From the NCBI GenBank assembly GCA_947499255.1, contig CANMNF010000001.1:930001-994000 (forward strand): a stretch of DNA of 64,000 nt. Direction: 5' to 3'. This document shows, one piece after another, positions 43,707 through 52,778 of this stretch (positions are counted from its first letter, which is position 1; each line of letters starts with the position of its first letter). The DNA is from an uncultured Sphingomonadaceae bacterium. Lineage in GTDB: Bacteria > Pseudomonadota > Alphaproteobacteria > Sphingomonadales > Sphingomonadaceae. Both the position numbers and the translations under genes were made by a program. The notes beneath the pieces are model-generated. The model saw only the letters and a list, made by a program, of their open reading frames with translations. It ran no database searches and was not told the origin of the DNA.

Positions 43707-44552
43707 ATGCGTGCAATCATTGGTGCATTCCTGATCAGCATATCGGCCATCATGCTTGGCTCACCCGCATCCGCCCAGTCCATGAGCAATCTCATGGGTA
43801 TCGATCCAGTCGATGATGGCAACACCGTCCTGATGGTCGAAGGGCGCGGTGAGAAGCTTGTCGCTCCCGATATGGCGATGTTCTCTGCCGGAGTGGAAAC
43901 AACCGGCGCGACGGCGCGCGAAGCCTTACAAGCCAATGCGCGTACTACGCGCATCGTCCTTGATGCAGCGCGCGCGCTTGGCATTGCAGAGCGTGACATC
44001 CAGACGGCGCAGGTCCGCGTACGCCCGGTGATGAGCGATGATCGCGATCGCCGCGGCTTTTCCTCTTATGAGAGGGATGGACGATCTACCAAGGCAGCGA
44101 TAGTAAGCGTTTCGACATCAGATCCAACGAGCGAGCACGAAGCTCCCCCACGCATTATAGGCTACCGCGCCACCAATTCTGTCAATATCCGTCAGCGCGA
44201 TCTCGATGAATTCGGCAAGACCATTGATACGCTGGTTGAAGCGGGGGCTAATCGCGTTGAAGGGCCGGATTTCATGCTCGATGACGACCGCGCCACACTC
44301 GATGAAACGCGCCAGCTGGCCATGCGCGATGCGCGCCGACGGGCGGAATTGCAGGCGGAGGCCGCAGGGCTGCGGGTCAAGCGAATCATGCTGATAATGG
44401 AAGGCCGCGACTCGGGCTTGCGGTCTAGGCTCTCAAGCTTGATCTCTTCGCAGGATTTGGGAAGCGACCCGTATGGGCGCACACCAATGGCGCCTGGCCA
44501 ACTGGCAATCAGCAGCTCTGTCAACGTCACCTTCGAGCTTGAGCCGCAATAA
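43707..44552 (+). CDS. SIMPL (DUF541) domain protein
   Basis: A 281-aa exported protein. It has a signal peptide (cut near 23, ASA), then the DUF541/SIMPL domain with VEGRGEKLVAPDMAMFSAGVE and GYRATNSVNIRQRDLDEFG. An internal loop contains an Asp/Arg-rich DDRDRRGF insert. The function is poorly known. GGGAGG precedes ATG 43707; an earlier Met at 43689 is rejected. Confidence 0.85.
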   Translation: MRAIIGAFLISISAIMLGSPASAQSMSNLMGIDPVDDGNTVLMVEGRGEKLVAPDMAMFSAGVETTGATAREALQANARTTRIVLDAARALGIAERDIQTAQVRVRPVMSDDRDRRGFSSYERDGRSTKAAIVSVSTSDPTSEHEAPPRIIGYRATNSVNIRQRDLDEFGKTIDTLVEAGANRVEGPDFMLDDDRATLDETRQLAMRDARRRAELQAEAAGLRVKRIMLIMEGRDSGLRSRLSSLISSQDLGSDPYGRTPMAPGQLAISSSVNVTFELEPQ

Positions 44553-44634
44553 TACGCTAAATCGTCCCAAGCGGTCGGTTTACCTTAGCGCTTAAGCCTT
44601 CACCAATCGCTATCGCCGCACTACATCGGCTCGC

Positions 44635-45273
44635 ATGCCAAACACTCAGATCAAGATTTGCGGCCTTTCAACGGTCGAAACCATCGATGCCGCTGTTGAG
44701 GCGGGTGCGACGCATATCGGCTTGATGCATTTCAAACCCAGCAAACGGCACGTCACCTTGAAAAAAGCCGCCAAGCTGCGCGAACGTATTCCCGATTCGG
44801 TGAAAACCGTGCTGGTGACGGTGAATATGGAGCCCAAGCCAACGGCGGAAATCTTGCAAGCGGTGCAACCCGATGTGCTGCAATTGCACGGCGATGAGAC
44901 GCCAGAATGGCTCGCATTGTTGAAAGAGAAGGCCAAGATCGAAATCTGGAAAGCGGTCGGGATCAAAGATCGCGCCTCGTTGGAACGAACACAGAAGTTC
45001 GCCGAAGTGGCACATATGCTGCTGTATGATGCAGCGGCGGGTAGTTTGCCCGGCGGAAGCGGGCTTGCGCTGGATTGGCGGTTGTTGATGGGGCACAAAC
45101 ATGTGCTGCCTTGGGGGCTTGCGGGCGGTTTGAATGCCAGCAATGTTGGCGATGCGATCCGTTACACCGGCGCCAAAATGGTCGACACATCATCCGGCGT
45201 GGAAAGTGAGCCGGGCAAGAAAGACCCAGCCAAGATTACCGCCTTTTGCGAAGCTGTTCGCGCTGCGGGATAA
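44635..45273 (+). CDS. trpF: Phosphoribosylanthranilate isomerase
   Basis: A 212-aa TIM-barrel enzyme of tryptophan synthesis. It begins with KICGLSTVETID (Cys9), and VQPDVLQLHGDE and LPWGLAGGLNASN are typical. It is followed by a terminator and then by a beta-barrel gene on the other strand, which separates it from trpB. Confidence 0.95.
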   Translation: MPNTQIKICGLSTVETIDAAVEAGATHIGLMHFKPSKRHVTLKKAAKLRERIPDSVKTVLVTVNMEPKPTAEILQAVQPDVLQLHGDETPEWLALLKEKAKIEIWKAVGIKDRASLERTQKFAEVAHMLLYDAAAGSLPGGSGLALDWRLLMGHKHVLPWGLAGGLNASNVGDAIRYTGAKMVDTSSGVESEPGKKDPAKITAFCEAVRAAG

Positions 45274-45293
45274 TAACCGCGCGGCGATGTAAA

Positions 45294-45327
45294 AAAAGGG
45301 CGGCCCTTGGCGGGCCGCCCTTTTCAA
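45294..45327 (+). terminator. Rho-independent terminator after trpF
   Basis: A perfect 13-bp stem (45294-45306 with 45312-45324), TTGGC loop, T-run in the right arm. It could also serve the convergent beta-barrel gene. Confidence 0.93.
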
Positions 45328-45346
45328 TGGCTTCGATCACACAATA

Positions 45347-45955
45347 TCAAAACCGAATGCCTACACCTACAACGCCCTGATGACGCTCGGTTTGAAGCCC
45401 GGTGCTAAAACCAAATAAATCCGTATCACCATAGTCAGAATAGCGATACTCCGCGCGCACAACTGCCCGCTCGCCCAAAAGAAATTCAACGCCTGTACCA
45501 ACGCGATAACCACCTAGTGCTTCGGAGTCGCTAAATTGCATGCCGAGATTGTCATTATAATCTACATCTAGATTGGTATTGGTATAGCCGCCTTTGAAAT
45601 AAACCTTGGTGCTTTCACCAAGCATCGTACCAAGACGTGCTCCGATATATAGATCACGCCCTGCTTCAACAGTAAGCGTGTCACCCGCAACCAGAACTCC
45701 GGTTCCGTTTTCGCTGACGCCGGAAAGCGAACCTTCCGCCTCGATGCCGACAAATGCCCCGCCAAGGTCGATATCATATCCGGCAGTAACGCCATAAACG
45801 ACATCTTCAGAGTTGCCGCCGACATCAACGCTATCAAACCCACCGACGATAAGTATTTGTGCGCCCGATGCCGGACCATCCTGAGCAATCGCGGGTGTAG
45901 CTGCAAGAGCGAGGGCAGTTGCAATTGTTGCTGAAGTGACCTTTAAAGTATCCAT
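45347..45955 (-). CDS. Outer-membrane beta-barrel protein
   Basis: A 202-aa protein with a signal peptide (cut near 24, AIA) and alternating strands. The C-terminus ends in Phe (VVGVGIRF), as outer-membrane proteins do. VRAEYRYSDYGD is a hallmark of the OmpA-like/Omp25-type porin family. AAGGA precedes the ATG. The gene and its AT-rich upstream (46010-46070) contrast by eye with the GC-richer trp genes on both sides. Confidence 0.85.
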   Translation of the reverse strand: MDTLKVTSATIATALALAATPAIAQDGPASGAQILIVGGFDSVDVGGNSEDVVYGVTAGYDIDLGGAFVGIEAEGSLSGVSENGTGVLVAGDTLTVEAGRDLYIGARLGTMLGESTKVYFKGGYTNTNLDVDYNDNLGMQFSDSEALGGYRVGTGVEFLLGERAVVRAEYRYSDYGDTDLFGFSTGLQTERHQGVVGVGIRF

Positions 45956-46164
45956 AGTTATTTTCCTTAAATAGAGTTGTAGACCCATTGATTTAAAATC
46001 AGCACCGCCCCCTAATAGTAAATCTTTTACAGAAAGTTATAAAATCGATAAAATACGCTGTTTGAGCGACGAACGTCATTCAGGCGAAATCACAGTGACC
46101 CAAATCGCTCCCAAGTGCCCAGGTGATTGTGGACATCGTTCCGGCCCTATGCCAATCGGTTTGC

Positions 46165-47400
46165 ATGACTGACACGACCCCCAATTCCTTCCGCAATCAA
46201 CCCGATGATCGCGGCCATTTTGGTGCCTATGGCGGACGCTATGTGGCCGAAACGCTGATGCCGCTAATCCTCGATCTGGAGCGCGAATATCGCGCAGCGC
46301 AAGCCGATCCGGCGTTCAAGGCGCAGTTCGATGATCTGCTTGAGCATTATGTCGGCCGCCCTTCCCCGCTCTATTATGCAGAGCGGTTGACGCAGGATAT
46401 CCGGCAAACCGCGCCAGAGGGCAAAGGCGCGCAGGTCTGGTTCAAACGTGATGAGCTGAACCACACCGGCGCGCACAAGATCAACAATTGTATCGGGCAA
46501 ATCCTGCTGGCGATGCGCATGGGCAAAACGCGCATTATCGCTGAGACCGGCGCGGGCCAGCATGGCGTTGCCACCGCCACGGTGTGCGCGCGGTTCGGCC
46601 TGCCTTGCGTGATCTATATGGGCGCAACCGATGTTGAGCGGCAGGCCCCCAATGTCTTCCGCATGAAGCTGCTGGGCGCAGAAGTCGTGCCCGTCACCTC
46701 CGGCGCGGCGACACTGAAAGATGCCATGAATGAAGGGCTGCGCGATTGGGTCGCCAATGTGCATGACACGTTCTACATCATCGGCACGGCGGCGGGCCCG
46801 CATCCTTATCCAGAGCTGGTGCGCGATTTCCAATCCGTGATCGGCAAAGAAGCGCGCGAACAGATGCTGAAACGCACCGGCAAGTTGCCCGATATCCTGG
46901 TGGCAGCGATTGGCGGCGGTTCCAACGCGATCGGCCTGTTCCACCCGTTTCTCGATGATCGTGATGTGAAGATGCTGGGCGTAGAAGCGGCTGGCCACGG
47001 GCTGGATAAACAACACGCGGCATCGCTGGCAGGCGGCTTCCCCGGCGTGCTCCACGGCAACAAGACATACCTGCTGCAAGACGAAGACGGCCAGATCGCC
47101 GAAGCGCATTCGATCAGCGCCGGGTTGGACTATCCCGGCATCGGGCCAGAACACGCATGGCTGAAAGAGACAGGCCGCGTGGAATATACCGCGGTAACGG
47201 ATACTGAAGCTTTGGACGCGTTCCAGCTGCTATGCCGGACCGAGGGGATTATTCCCGCGCTTGAGCCGAGCCACGCGATTGCGGCGGTTGTCGAGCGGGC
47301 GAAGGTGATGGACCGTGATCAGATCGTGCTGATGAATTTGTGCGGTCGCGGGGATAAGGACATCTTTACCGTCGCGGAGGCGCTTGGCGTGGAGATGTGA
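46165..47400 (+). CDS. trpB: Tryptophan synthase beta chain
   Basis: A 411-aa PLP enzyme joining indole and serine. The N-terminus [15 protein letters not shown] is typical, PLP-binding Lys105 lies in HTGAHKINN, and the phosphate-binding [11 protein letters not shown] and the [10 protein letters not shown] end follow. A longer start at 46123 has no family support. Its stop overlaps the start of a 55-aa membrane peptide gene. Confidence 0.97.
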   Translation: MTDTTPNSFRNQPDDRGHFGAYGGRYVAETLMPLILDLEREYRAAQADPAFKAQFDDLLEHYVGRPSPLYYAERLTQDIRQTAPEGKGAQVWFKRDELNHTGAHKINNCIGQILLAMRMGKTRIIAETGAGQHGVATATVCARFGLPCVIYMGATDVERQAPNVFRMKLLGAEVVPVTSGAATLKDAMNEGLRDWVANVHDTFYIIGTAAGPHPYPELVRDFQSVIGKEAREQMLKRTGKLPDILVAAIGGGSNAIGLFHPFLDDRDVKMLGVEAAGHGLDKQHAASLAGGFPGVLHGNKTYLLQDEDGQIAEAHSISAGLDYPGIGPEHAWLKETGRVEYTAVTDTEALDAFQLLCRTEGIIPALEPSHAIAAVVERAKVMDRDQIVLMNLCGRGDKDIFTVAEALGVEM

Positions 47401-47564
47401 GGAAGCGCTCCTTTCTTGATGACTTTAGCACAGCAAAGAATGAATGGCACGATCCTAAGTTTAGACGCGGCTTCTGGATCGGTTTTCGGCCTCATCTTTT
47501 TGCAATACCGATCTATATCTTGTCGGGTGCCGCTTTTGGCTTCTTAGTCTCGAAATTATTCTGA
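47397..47564 (+). CDS. Small single-pass membrane protein, 55 aa
   Basis: A GTG-started frame overlaps the trpB stop (GTGA) and encodes [21 protein letters not shown], then a basic [12 protein letters not shown] stretch and a hydrophobic segment of about 20 residues ending VSKLF. The composition (charged N-half, one membrane helix near the end) and the 4-base coupling argue for a real gene. I do not recognise the family. No similar short gene is usual between trpB and trpA. Confidence 0.6.
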   Translation: MRKRSFLDDFSTAKNEWHDPKFRRGFWIGFRPHLFAIPIYILSGAAFGFLVSKLF

Positions 47565-47595
47565 TGCTGGATCGTTTTTCTACAATTGTCGCAAA

Positions 47596-47635
47596 ATAGC
47601 CCTCTCTCCTTTAGGGGAGAGGGTTAGGAGAGGGG
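47596..47635. repeat. Left terminal inverted repeat of the DUF559 cassette
   Basis: A 40-base arm; its last ten bases AGGAGAGGGG lie two bases before the TTG start and form the ribosome-binding site of the DUF559 gene. Confidence 0.8.
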
Positions 47636-47637
47636 CC

Positions 47638-48069
47638 TTGCGCAACGCCAAACTCACCGAACGCGCCCGCAAAATGCGCCGCGAAATGACGCCGCCGGAA
47701 CAACGCCTCTGGATGGAACTGCGCGCCAACCGCTTCCGCAACACCAAATTTCGCCGCCAGAAAGTGATCGGCCAATACATCGCCGATTTTGCCGCAAACG
47801 ACCCCAAAATCGTGATCGAACTTGACGGGGATAGCCATGCAAGTCAGGCGGATTATGACGCGGCTCGCGCCGCTTTTCTCGAAGGCGAAGGCTACCGGGT
47901 GGTGCGGTTCGCAAACCGCGATGTGATGACGAATTTGGATGGTGTTTTGACTGTGATTGCTGGTGTTATTGATGAATTGAGAGGGTGCTCCCCTCCCCCA
48001 ACCCCCTCCCCTGAAGGTGAGGGGACTATGTCTTCTCCCTCACCCCTTCATAAGAGCCGCAGCCAATGA
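47638..48069 (+). CDS. DUF559 domain endonuclease-like protein
   Basis: A 143-aa protein of the DUF559 family, related to very-short-patch and PD-(D/E)XK endonucleases. LTERARKMRREMTPPEQRLW leads to the core: Asp50 in QYIADF and Glu61-Leu-Asp63-Gly with His67 in IELDGDSH. All of these are intact. The start is TTG with AGGAG from the repeat arm. The last 25 residues (PPPTPSPEGEG onward) are translated from the right arm and beyond. The stop overlaps the trpA start (ATGA). No methyltransferase partner is present, so a restriction role is not implied. Confidence 0.85.
   Translation: MRNAKLTERARKMRREMTPPEQRLWMELRANRFRNTKFRRQKVIGQYIADFAANDPKIVIELDGDSHASQADYDAARAAFLEGEGYRVVRFANRDVMTNLDGVLTVIAGVIDELRGCSPPPTPSPEGEGTMSSPSPLHKSRSQ
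47990..48029. repeat. Right terminal inverted repeat of the DUF559 cassette
   Basis: A 40-base inverted copy of the left arm, translated as the Pro/Ser/Glu/Gly tail of DUF559. Confidence 0.8.
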
Positions 48070-48839
48070 CCCGCCTCTCCTCTGCCTTCGCCACCCCCGC
48101 TCTCGTCGCCTTTATCACCGCTGGCGATGGTGACACGGCTGCAAACCTTGACGCCCTCGTCCAAGGCGGCGCGGATGTGATTGAGCTGGGTATGCCGTTC
48201 ACTGATCCGATGGCGGATGGTCCGGCCATTCAGGAGGCGAATTTGCGCAGCCTTGGCAAAGGCACCACCACTGCCGATGTCTTTCAAATCGCCAAGGATT
48301 TCCGCGCGCGGCACCCTGATACGCCGCTCGTCCTTATGGGCTATGCCAATCCGATGATCCGGCGCGGGCCGGAGTGGTTTGCGCAATCTTGCGAAGCTGC
48401 TGGCGTCGATGGCGTTATCTGCGTCGATATTCCGCCTGAGGAAGACGATGATCTTGGGCCAGCTCTGCGTGCCAAAGGGATTGCGCCCATTCGCCTCGCT
48501 ACCCCGACCACCGATGCCAAGCGCCTGCCGCAAGTGCTCGAAGGGTCGAGCGGGTTTCTCTATTATGTCTCGGTCGCCGGGATCACCGGGATGCAGCAGG
48601 CCGCCCAAGCCAGCATTGAAGATGCTGTCGCCAAGCTCAAAGCCGCCACTGATCTGCCTGTCGCGGTCGGCTTTGGCGTGCGCACGCCGGAGCAAGCCGC
48701 AGAAATCGCCAAGGTTGCAGACGGCGTTGTCGTAGGCTCCGCGCTCGTCGCTTTGGTGAAAGAGCACGGGGAAAACGCAGCGGAACATCTGCAATCGCTC
48801 ACCAAGAGCCTTGCCGATGCCGTCCTTAATGCGCGATAG
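48066..48839 (+). CDS. trpA: Tryptophan synthase alpha chain
   Basis: A 257-aa TIM-barrel enzyme releasing indole from indole-3-glycerol phosphate. Catalytic Glu40 and Asp51 lie in VIELGMPFTDPMADGP. The phosphate-binding VGFGVRTPEQA is near the end. ATG 48066 overlaps the DUF559 stop, so trpA translation is now coupled to the cassette gene. It is followed ten bases later by accD. Confidence 0.96.
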   Translation: MTRLSSAFATPALVAFITAGDGDTAANLDALVQGGADVIELGMPFTDPMADGPAIQEANLRSLGKGTTTADVFQIAKDFRARHPDTPLVLMGYANPMIRRGPEWFAQSCEAAGVDGVICVDIPPEEDDDLGPALRAKGIAPIRLATPTTDAKRLPQVLEGSSGFLYYVSVAGITGMQQAAQASIEDAVAKLKAATDLPVAVGFGVRTPEQAAEIAKVADGVVVGSALVALVKEHGENAAEHLQSLTKSLADAVLNAR

Positions 48840-48848
48840 GCTGTCCGC

Positions 48849-49697
48849 ATGAGTTGGCTTACCCGAGTTCGCAACGCTCTGCCTTTTGGCAATAAGCGTG
48901 AAACACCCGACAATTTGTGGGTTAAATGCCCGCGCTGTCAGGAAATGCTCTTCGCGAAGGAATATGCGGAGAATATGAGCGTGTGCATGCGCTGTGACCA
49001 TCATGGTCGGATCAGCGCGGATGAACGCCTCGCGCAGCTAATGGATGAAGGTTTTGAGCTGCTGCCCGCCCCGCGCGTGGCTGAAGATCCGCTCAAATTC
49101 CGCGATTCCAAACGGTATAAAGATCGCCTCAAGCAAGCGCGGGCGAAAAGCGCGCATCCCGATGCGTTTACCGCCGCCTGGGGCACGATTGAAGGTCGCA
49201 AGGCTGTGGTCGGGGTGCAGGATTTCACCTTTATGGGCGGTTCCATGGGCATGGCCGTGGGCGATGCTTTTTGTAACGCGGCGCAAATCGCGCTCGATGC
49301 CAATTGCGGTTTTATCGCGGTGACAGCGGCTGGAGGTGCGCGGATGCAGGAAGGCATCTTAAGCCTGATGCAAATGCCGCGTGCAACGGTGATGACACGG
49401 CGGCTGAAAGAAGCTGGCCTGCCCTATATCGTGGTGCTGGCCGATCCGACGACAGGCGGCGTTACGGCCAGCTATGCGATGCTGGGCGATGTCCATATCG
49501 CAGAGCCGGGCGCTTTGATTGGCTTTGCCGGACAACGCGTTATTCAAGAAACGATCCGCGAACAATTGCCCGAAGGCTTCCAACGCGCGGAATATCTGCA
49601 CAAGCACGGCATGGTCGATATGGTGGTGCCGCGTAACGAATTGCGCGGGAAACTGGCGCAATTGCTGGATTATCTCAACCCCGCACAGGCCGCTTAA
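48849..49697 (+). CDS. accD: Acetyl-CoA carboxylase carboxyltransferase beta subunit
   Basis: A 282-aa protein. An N-terminal zinc finger is made by Cys27, Cys30, Cys46 and Cys49. The carboxyltransferase core includes [22 protein letters not shown] and [12 protein letters not shown]. It makes malonyl-CoA with AccA. The trpA-accD-folC order is common in Alphaproteobacteria. Confidence 0.97.
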   Translation: MSWLTRVRNALPFGNKRETPDNLWVKCPRCQEMLFAKEYAENMSVCMRCDHHGRISADERLAQLMDEGFELLPAPRVAEDPLKFRDSKRYKDRLKQARAKSAHPDAFTAAWGTIEGRKAVVGVQDFTFMGGSMGMAVGDAFCNAAQIALDANCGFIAVTAAGGARMQEGILSLMQMPRATVMTRRLKEAGLPYIVVLADPTTGGVTASYAMLGDVHIAEPGALIGFAGQRVIQETIREQLPEGFQRAEYLHKHGMVDMVVPRNELRGKLAQLLDYLNPAQAA

Positions 49698-49710
49698 AGA
49701 CAGGCAGGCG

Positions 49711-51060
49711 ATGAAAGATTTCGCCATTTCCGATGATCCCGCCGTGCAAGCACAGCTTGACCGGCTGGGCGCGCTCAGCGTGCCGCAAGGGCGGTTGGGG
49801 CTGGAAACTGTGACCGCACTGCTGGGGCGGCTAGGTGATCCGCATAAATGTCTGTCTCCGGTTTTTCATGTCGCCGGGACCAATGGCAAAGGCTCTGCCT
49901 GCGCTTTTTTGCGAGCGATATTGGAAGCGCAGGGTCACAAGGTTCACGTCACCACCAGCCCGCATCTGGTCCGCTATAATGAGCGGTTCCGGCTGGCAGG
50001 CGAACTAATTTCTGATGCCGATCTCGCAGCGCTTCTGGCCGAGGTGCTTGATGCCAGCGGAGGTGGTGGCGGGGACCTCTCGCCAAGCTTTTTCGAAGTT
50101 ACCATCGCCGCAGCTTTCCTCGCCTTCAGCCGCGTGCCAGCCGATGCCTGCGTGGTCGAAGTCGGGCTTGGCGGGCGCTTTGATGCAACCAATGTGCTGC
50201 CGCCCGAAGCGGTGGCAGCGTGCGGGATCGCAGCGCTGGGGCTGGACCATGAAAAGTTCCTGCTCGCTCCCGAAAGTGGCGTGCCGGAAGAGCCGATCGT
50301 GAGGATCGGGTTTGAGAAGGCGGGGATTGCCAAATCTGGCGTGCCGCTGATCACCCAAAGCTATGCGCCCGAAGTTGAGCGCGAGCTGATCCGCCGCGCA
50401 GCCATTGCACACGCACCATTGGCCATGCGTGAGCGCGATTGGTGGACGGACACAGGCGACGATGCAATCAAGTATCGCGATCACGATGCTGCGCTCACTT
50501 TGCCGATACCAAGCCTGCCGGGTGAACATCAGGCCGAGAATGCAGCGCTTGCGGTCGCCATGATCCGGCATCAAGATAAGGTGCAGGTTAGCGAGGCTGC
50601 GATTGCGCAAGGCCTGCAAAATACCAGCTGGCCCGCGCGCTTGCAGATCCTATCAAATGGTCCTGTCACCGATGTTTTGGCCGGTCGCTCAGTGCTGCTG
50701 GATGGCGGGCACAATCCACAAGCAGGCGCGGCATTGGCGGATTGGTTGGCCAAGGCAGCACAGCCCATTGATGCGGTGATGGGAATGCTGGCAAGTAAAG
50801 ATGCGCGCGGCTTTCTGGAACCACTCGCCCCGCATCTGGCCTCTCTAACGGCGGTGCCCATTGGTGGCCACGAAAACATGCCGCCTGCCGAACTCGCCGC
50901 GCTGGCAAGCGAATTGGGAATTGCCCAAACGCATGCTTGCGACAGCCTCGAAGCCGCGCTGACCAAAGTGCCCAAACGCGCAGCGGGCACCGTGTTTGTC
51001 GGTGGATCGCTTTATTTTGCAGGCACTGTGCTGAGCGCCAATCGCGAGTTTCCAGACTAA
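49711..51060 (+). CDS. folC: Folylpolyglutamate synthase / dihydrofolate synthase
   Basis: A 449-aa Mur-ligase-like enzyme that adds glutamates to folate. The ATP-binding motif HVAGTNGKGS is at 53-62. SPHLVRYNERF and LDGGHNPQ are family signatures. The start is set at MKDFAISDD, 13 bases after accD; a longer frame into accD is rejected. Confidence 0.95.
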   Translation: MKDFAISDDPAVQAQLDRLGALSVPQGRLGLETVTALLGRLGDPHKCLSPVFHVAGTNGKGSACAFLRAILEAQGHKVHVTTSPHLVRYNERFRLAGELISDADLAALLAEVLDASGGGGGDLSPSFFEVTIAAAFLAFSRVPADACVVEVGLGGRFDATNVLPPEAVAACGIAALGLDHEKFLLAPESGVPEEPIVRIGFEKAGIAKSGVPLITQSYAPEVERELIRRAAIAHAPLAMRERDWWTDTGDDAIKYRDHDAALTLPIPSLPGEHQAENAALAVAMIRHQDKVQVSEAAIAQGLQNTSWPARLQILSNGPVTDVLAGRSVLLDGGHNPQAGAALADWLAKAAQPIDAVMGMLASKDARGFLEPLAPHLASLTAVPIGGHENMPPAELAALASELGIAQTHACDSLEAALTKVPKRAAGTVFVGGSLYFAGTVLSANREFPD

Positions 51061-51062
51061 AC

Positions 51063-52778
51063 TTACTGCGCTGCCACCGCTTCGGGTGCGACAATGCCAC
51101 TTTGGCGCCCTGCCCGTGCAACACGGATCCATTCAAAGATGCACAGCACAACGGCGACCATGCCAATCGCCATGGTGAAGATGAAGACGTAATAATAGCC
51201 CTGCTCTTCAATCATCTGGCCAAGCGCGCCGCGCCCCAACGTGCCCACCAGCATGGTGAGCGAGGAGAGTAGCGCATATTGCACCGCGCTATATCCTTTG
51301 GCCACGATGCTGGAGAGATAGGCCACATAGGCCGCGCCCGCGATGCCAACAGCGATGTTTTCACCTGCAATGGTGATCATCAACCGCGCCAACGCCTCGC
51401 TCCCGCCGGGGAATTGCGTCACCGCCCATGTAAAGCCCACCGCATCGCTCGCCGCTTGCATATAGGCCCCGCCAAGCGCGAGGTCGGCATACAGCAGGTT
51501 CGTCAAAGCGGCGAGCAAAGCGCCCAGCGTCAAAGTCGCCATGCGGCCCAGCACGGTGAGGAGAAAGCCCCCCAGTGCAAGGCCCACAAGAACCGCGCCC
51601 ACACCGAAGAACTTGGACGCCACGGCGACCTCATCGGTCGTATATTGCAGCTCACCCAAGTAGAACGGATAGGCGAAAGTGCCCCAAATGCTGTCCGTGA
51701 TGCGATAGGTCAGCACCAGCGCCAATAACAGCACCAGCGACCAGCCCATCCGGCCCACAAACTCCACCAAAGGCAGGATCAACGCGCGATAGAGGTGATC
51801 GCTGATCAAACCAGTGCTGGAAACAGGAAGATGCTCTTTCAAGACATGCCGACCGTCAGATTTCATTTTGACCAACCAGCCTGCGATCAAGGCGGGCAGA
51901 ACCACAGTGGCGATGATGATAAGCGGGCCAAAAGTGGTGATGAAGGCGGTCGAATCAGGCCGCAATTCCGGTGTCGCGGTGAGTGAGCGGACCATAAATA
52001 TGCCCACCGTCACCAGCGCCCAACCCCAAAGGACGCCCACTGCGATCAGCGCCCAATTGCGGATACGCGGATCAATCTGTCCCGGCTCACGCAGTTCAGC
52101 GAGCTGATCGCTGTCTGCGAGCACATCCTCTGCGCTTTGCCCCTGATCAGGTGCGAACAATCCGGCAAAGCCTACCAGCAAAAGCAGCCCGCCCATCAGC
52201 GCATAGACCGCTGGCCAGCCAATATCATCGGCAAGGATCAAGGCGAGCGCACCGCCCGCCAAAGCCGCCAGCCTATAGCCCATTTGATAGACGCTGGAGA
52301 GGATATCGATGGTCGCTTCTTCATCAGCCACATCCACGCGCCACGCATCGATCACCACGTCTTGTGTCGCGCTGGCAAAGGCACCGATGCCAGCCAGCAA
52401 ACTGAACCAGCCAAGTGAGCTTTTGGGATCAAGCAAGCTCATGGTCACGAGAATCGCCCCGAGCAGAACTTGCGCAGTTACGATCCACTGCTTGCGTTTG
52501 CCCAACCCACGCAGGACCGGCAGATCAATCCGGTCGAGCATTGGCGACCAAAGAAATTTGAAAGCGTAAGCCAGCCCGATCAGAGAGAAGACACCCATCG
52601 TCTCCAGATCAACTTCAGCTTCCGTCAGCCACGCATACAACGTGCCCAAAAGCAGCGCGTAGGGCAGGCCTGCTGCAAAGCCGAAGATCGCCATAAAGCC
52701 AGTTTTGCGATGGCCAAGCGCGCGAAGCAGCGTGGCCCATCCGGGCTTCTTGGCAGGTTTTGCAGCGGCTTGGCTCAT
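51063..52778 (-). CDS. ampG: AmpG-type muropeptide MFS transporter
   Basis: A 571-aa protein with about 12-14 membrane segments. GFAAGLPYALLLGTLYAWL and FKFLWSPMLDRI match AmpG, which imports GlcNAc-anhydroMurNAc peptides from the periplasm for recycling. An insert of about 50 residues (APDQGQSAEDVLADSDQL) lies in the central loop. It is convergent with folC. Its substrate path ends at enzymes like the S66 peptidase and Mpl encoded near 9 kb. Confidence 0.88.
   Translation of the reverse strand: MSQAAAKPAKKPGWATLLRALGHRKTGFMAIFGFAAGLPYALLLGTLYAWLTEAEVDLETMGVFSLIGLAYAFKFLWSPMLDRIDLPVLRGLGKRKQWIVTAQVLLGAILVTMSLLDPKSSLGWFSLLAGIGAFASATQDVVIDAWRVDVADEEATIDILSSVYQMGYRLAALAGGALALILADDIGWPAVYALMGGLLLLVGFAGLFAPDQGQSAEDVLADSDQLAELREPGQIDPRIRNWALIAVGVLWGWALVTVGIFMVRSLTATPELRPDSTAFITTFGPLIIIATVVLPALIAGWLVKMKSDGRHVLKEHLPVSSTGLISDHLYRALILPLVEFVGRMGWSLVLLLALVLTYRITDSIWGTFAYPFYLGELQYTTDEVAVASKFFGVGAVLVGLALGGFLLTVLGRMATLTLGALLAALTNLLYADLALGGAYMQAASDAVGFTWAVTQFPGGSEALARLMITIAGENIAVGIAGAAYVAYLSSIVAKGYSAVQYALLSSLTMLVGTLGRGALGQMIEEQGYYYVFIFTMAIGMVAVVLCIFEWIRVARAGRQSGIVAPEAVAAQ

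Larger units (their letters stand above)
47596..48029 (+). mobile_element. DUF559 cassette with 40-bp terminal inverted repeats
   Basis: A 434-bp unit between the trpB group and trpA. Left arm 47596-47635 and right arm 47990-48029 are inverted copies that align without gaps, 33 of 40 positions matching. Each arm can itself fold (CCTCTCC with GGGGAGAGG). One gene, DUF559, lies inside in the operon direction. No transposase and no clear target duplication are visible. Mobility is inferred from the architecture. Confidence 0.65.

Noticed and set aside
47638-48069. DUF559 as part of a restriction-modification system
   Set aside because: No methyltransferase or specificity gene is adjacent; both neighbours are tryptophan synthesis genes. 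The inverted-repeat cassette explains its position better.
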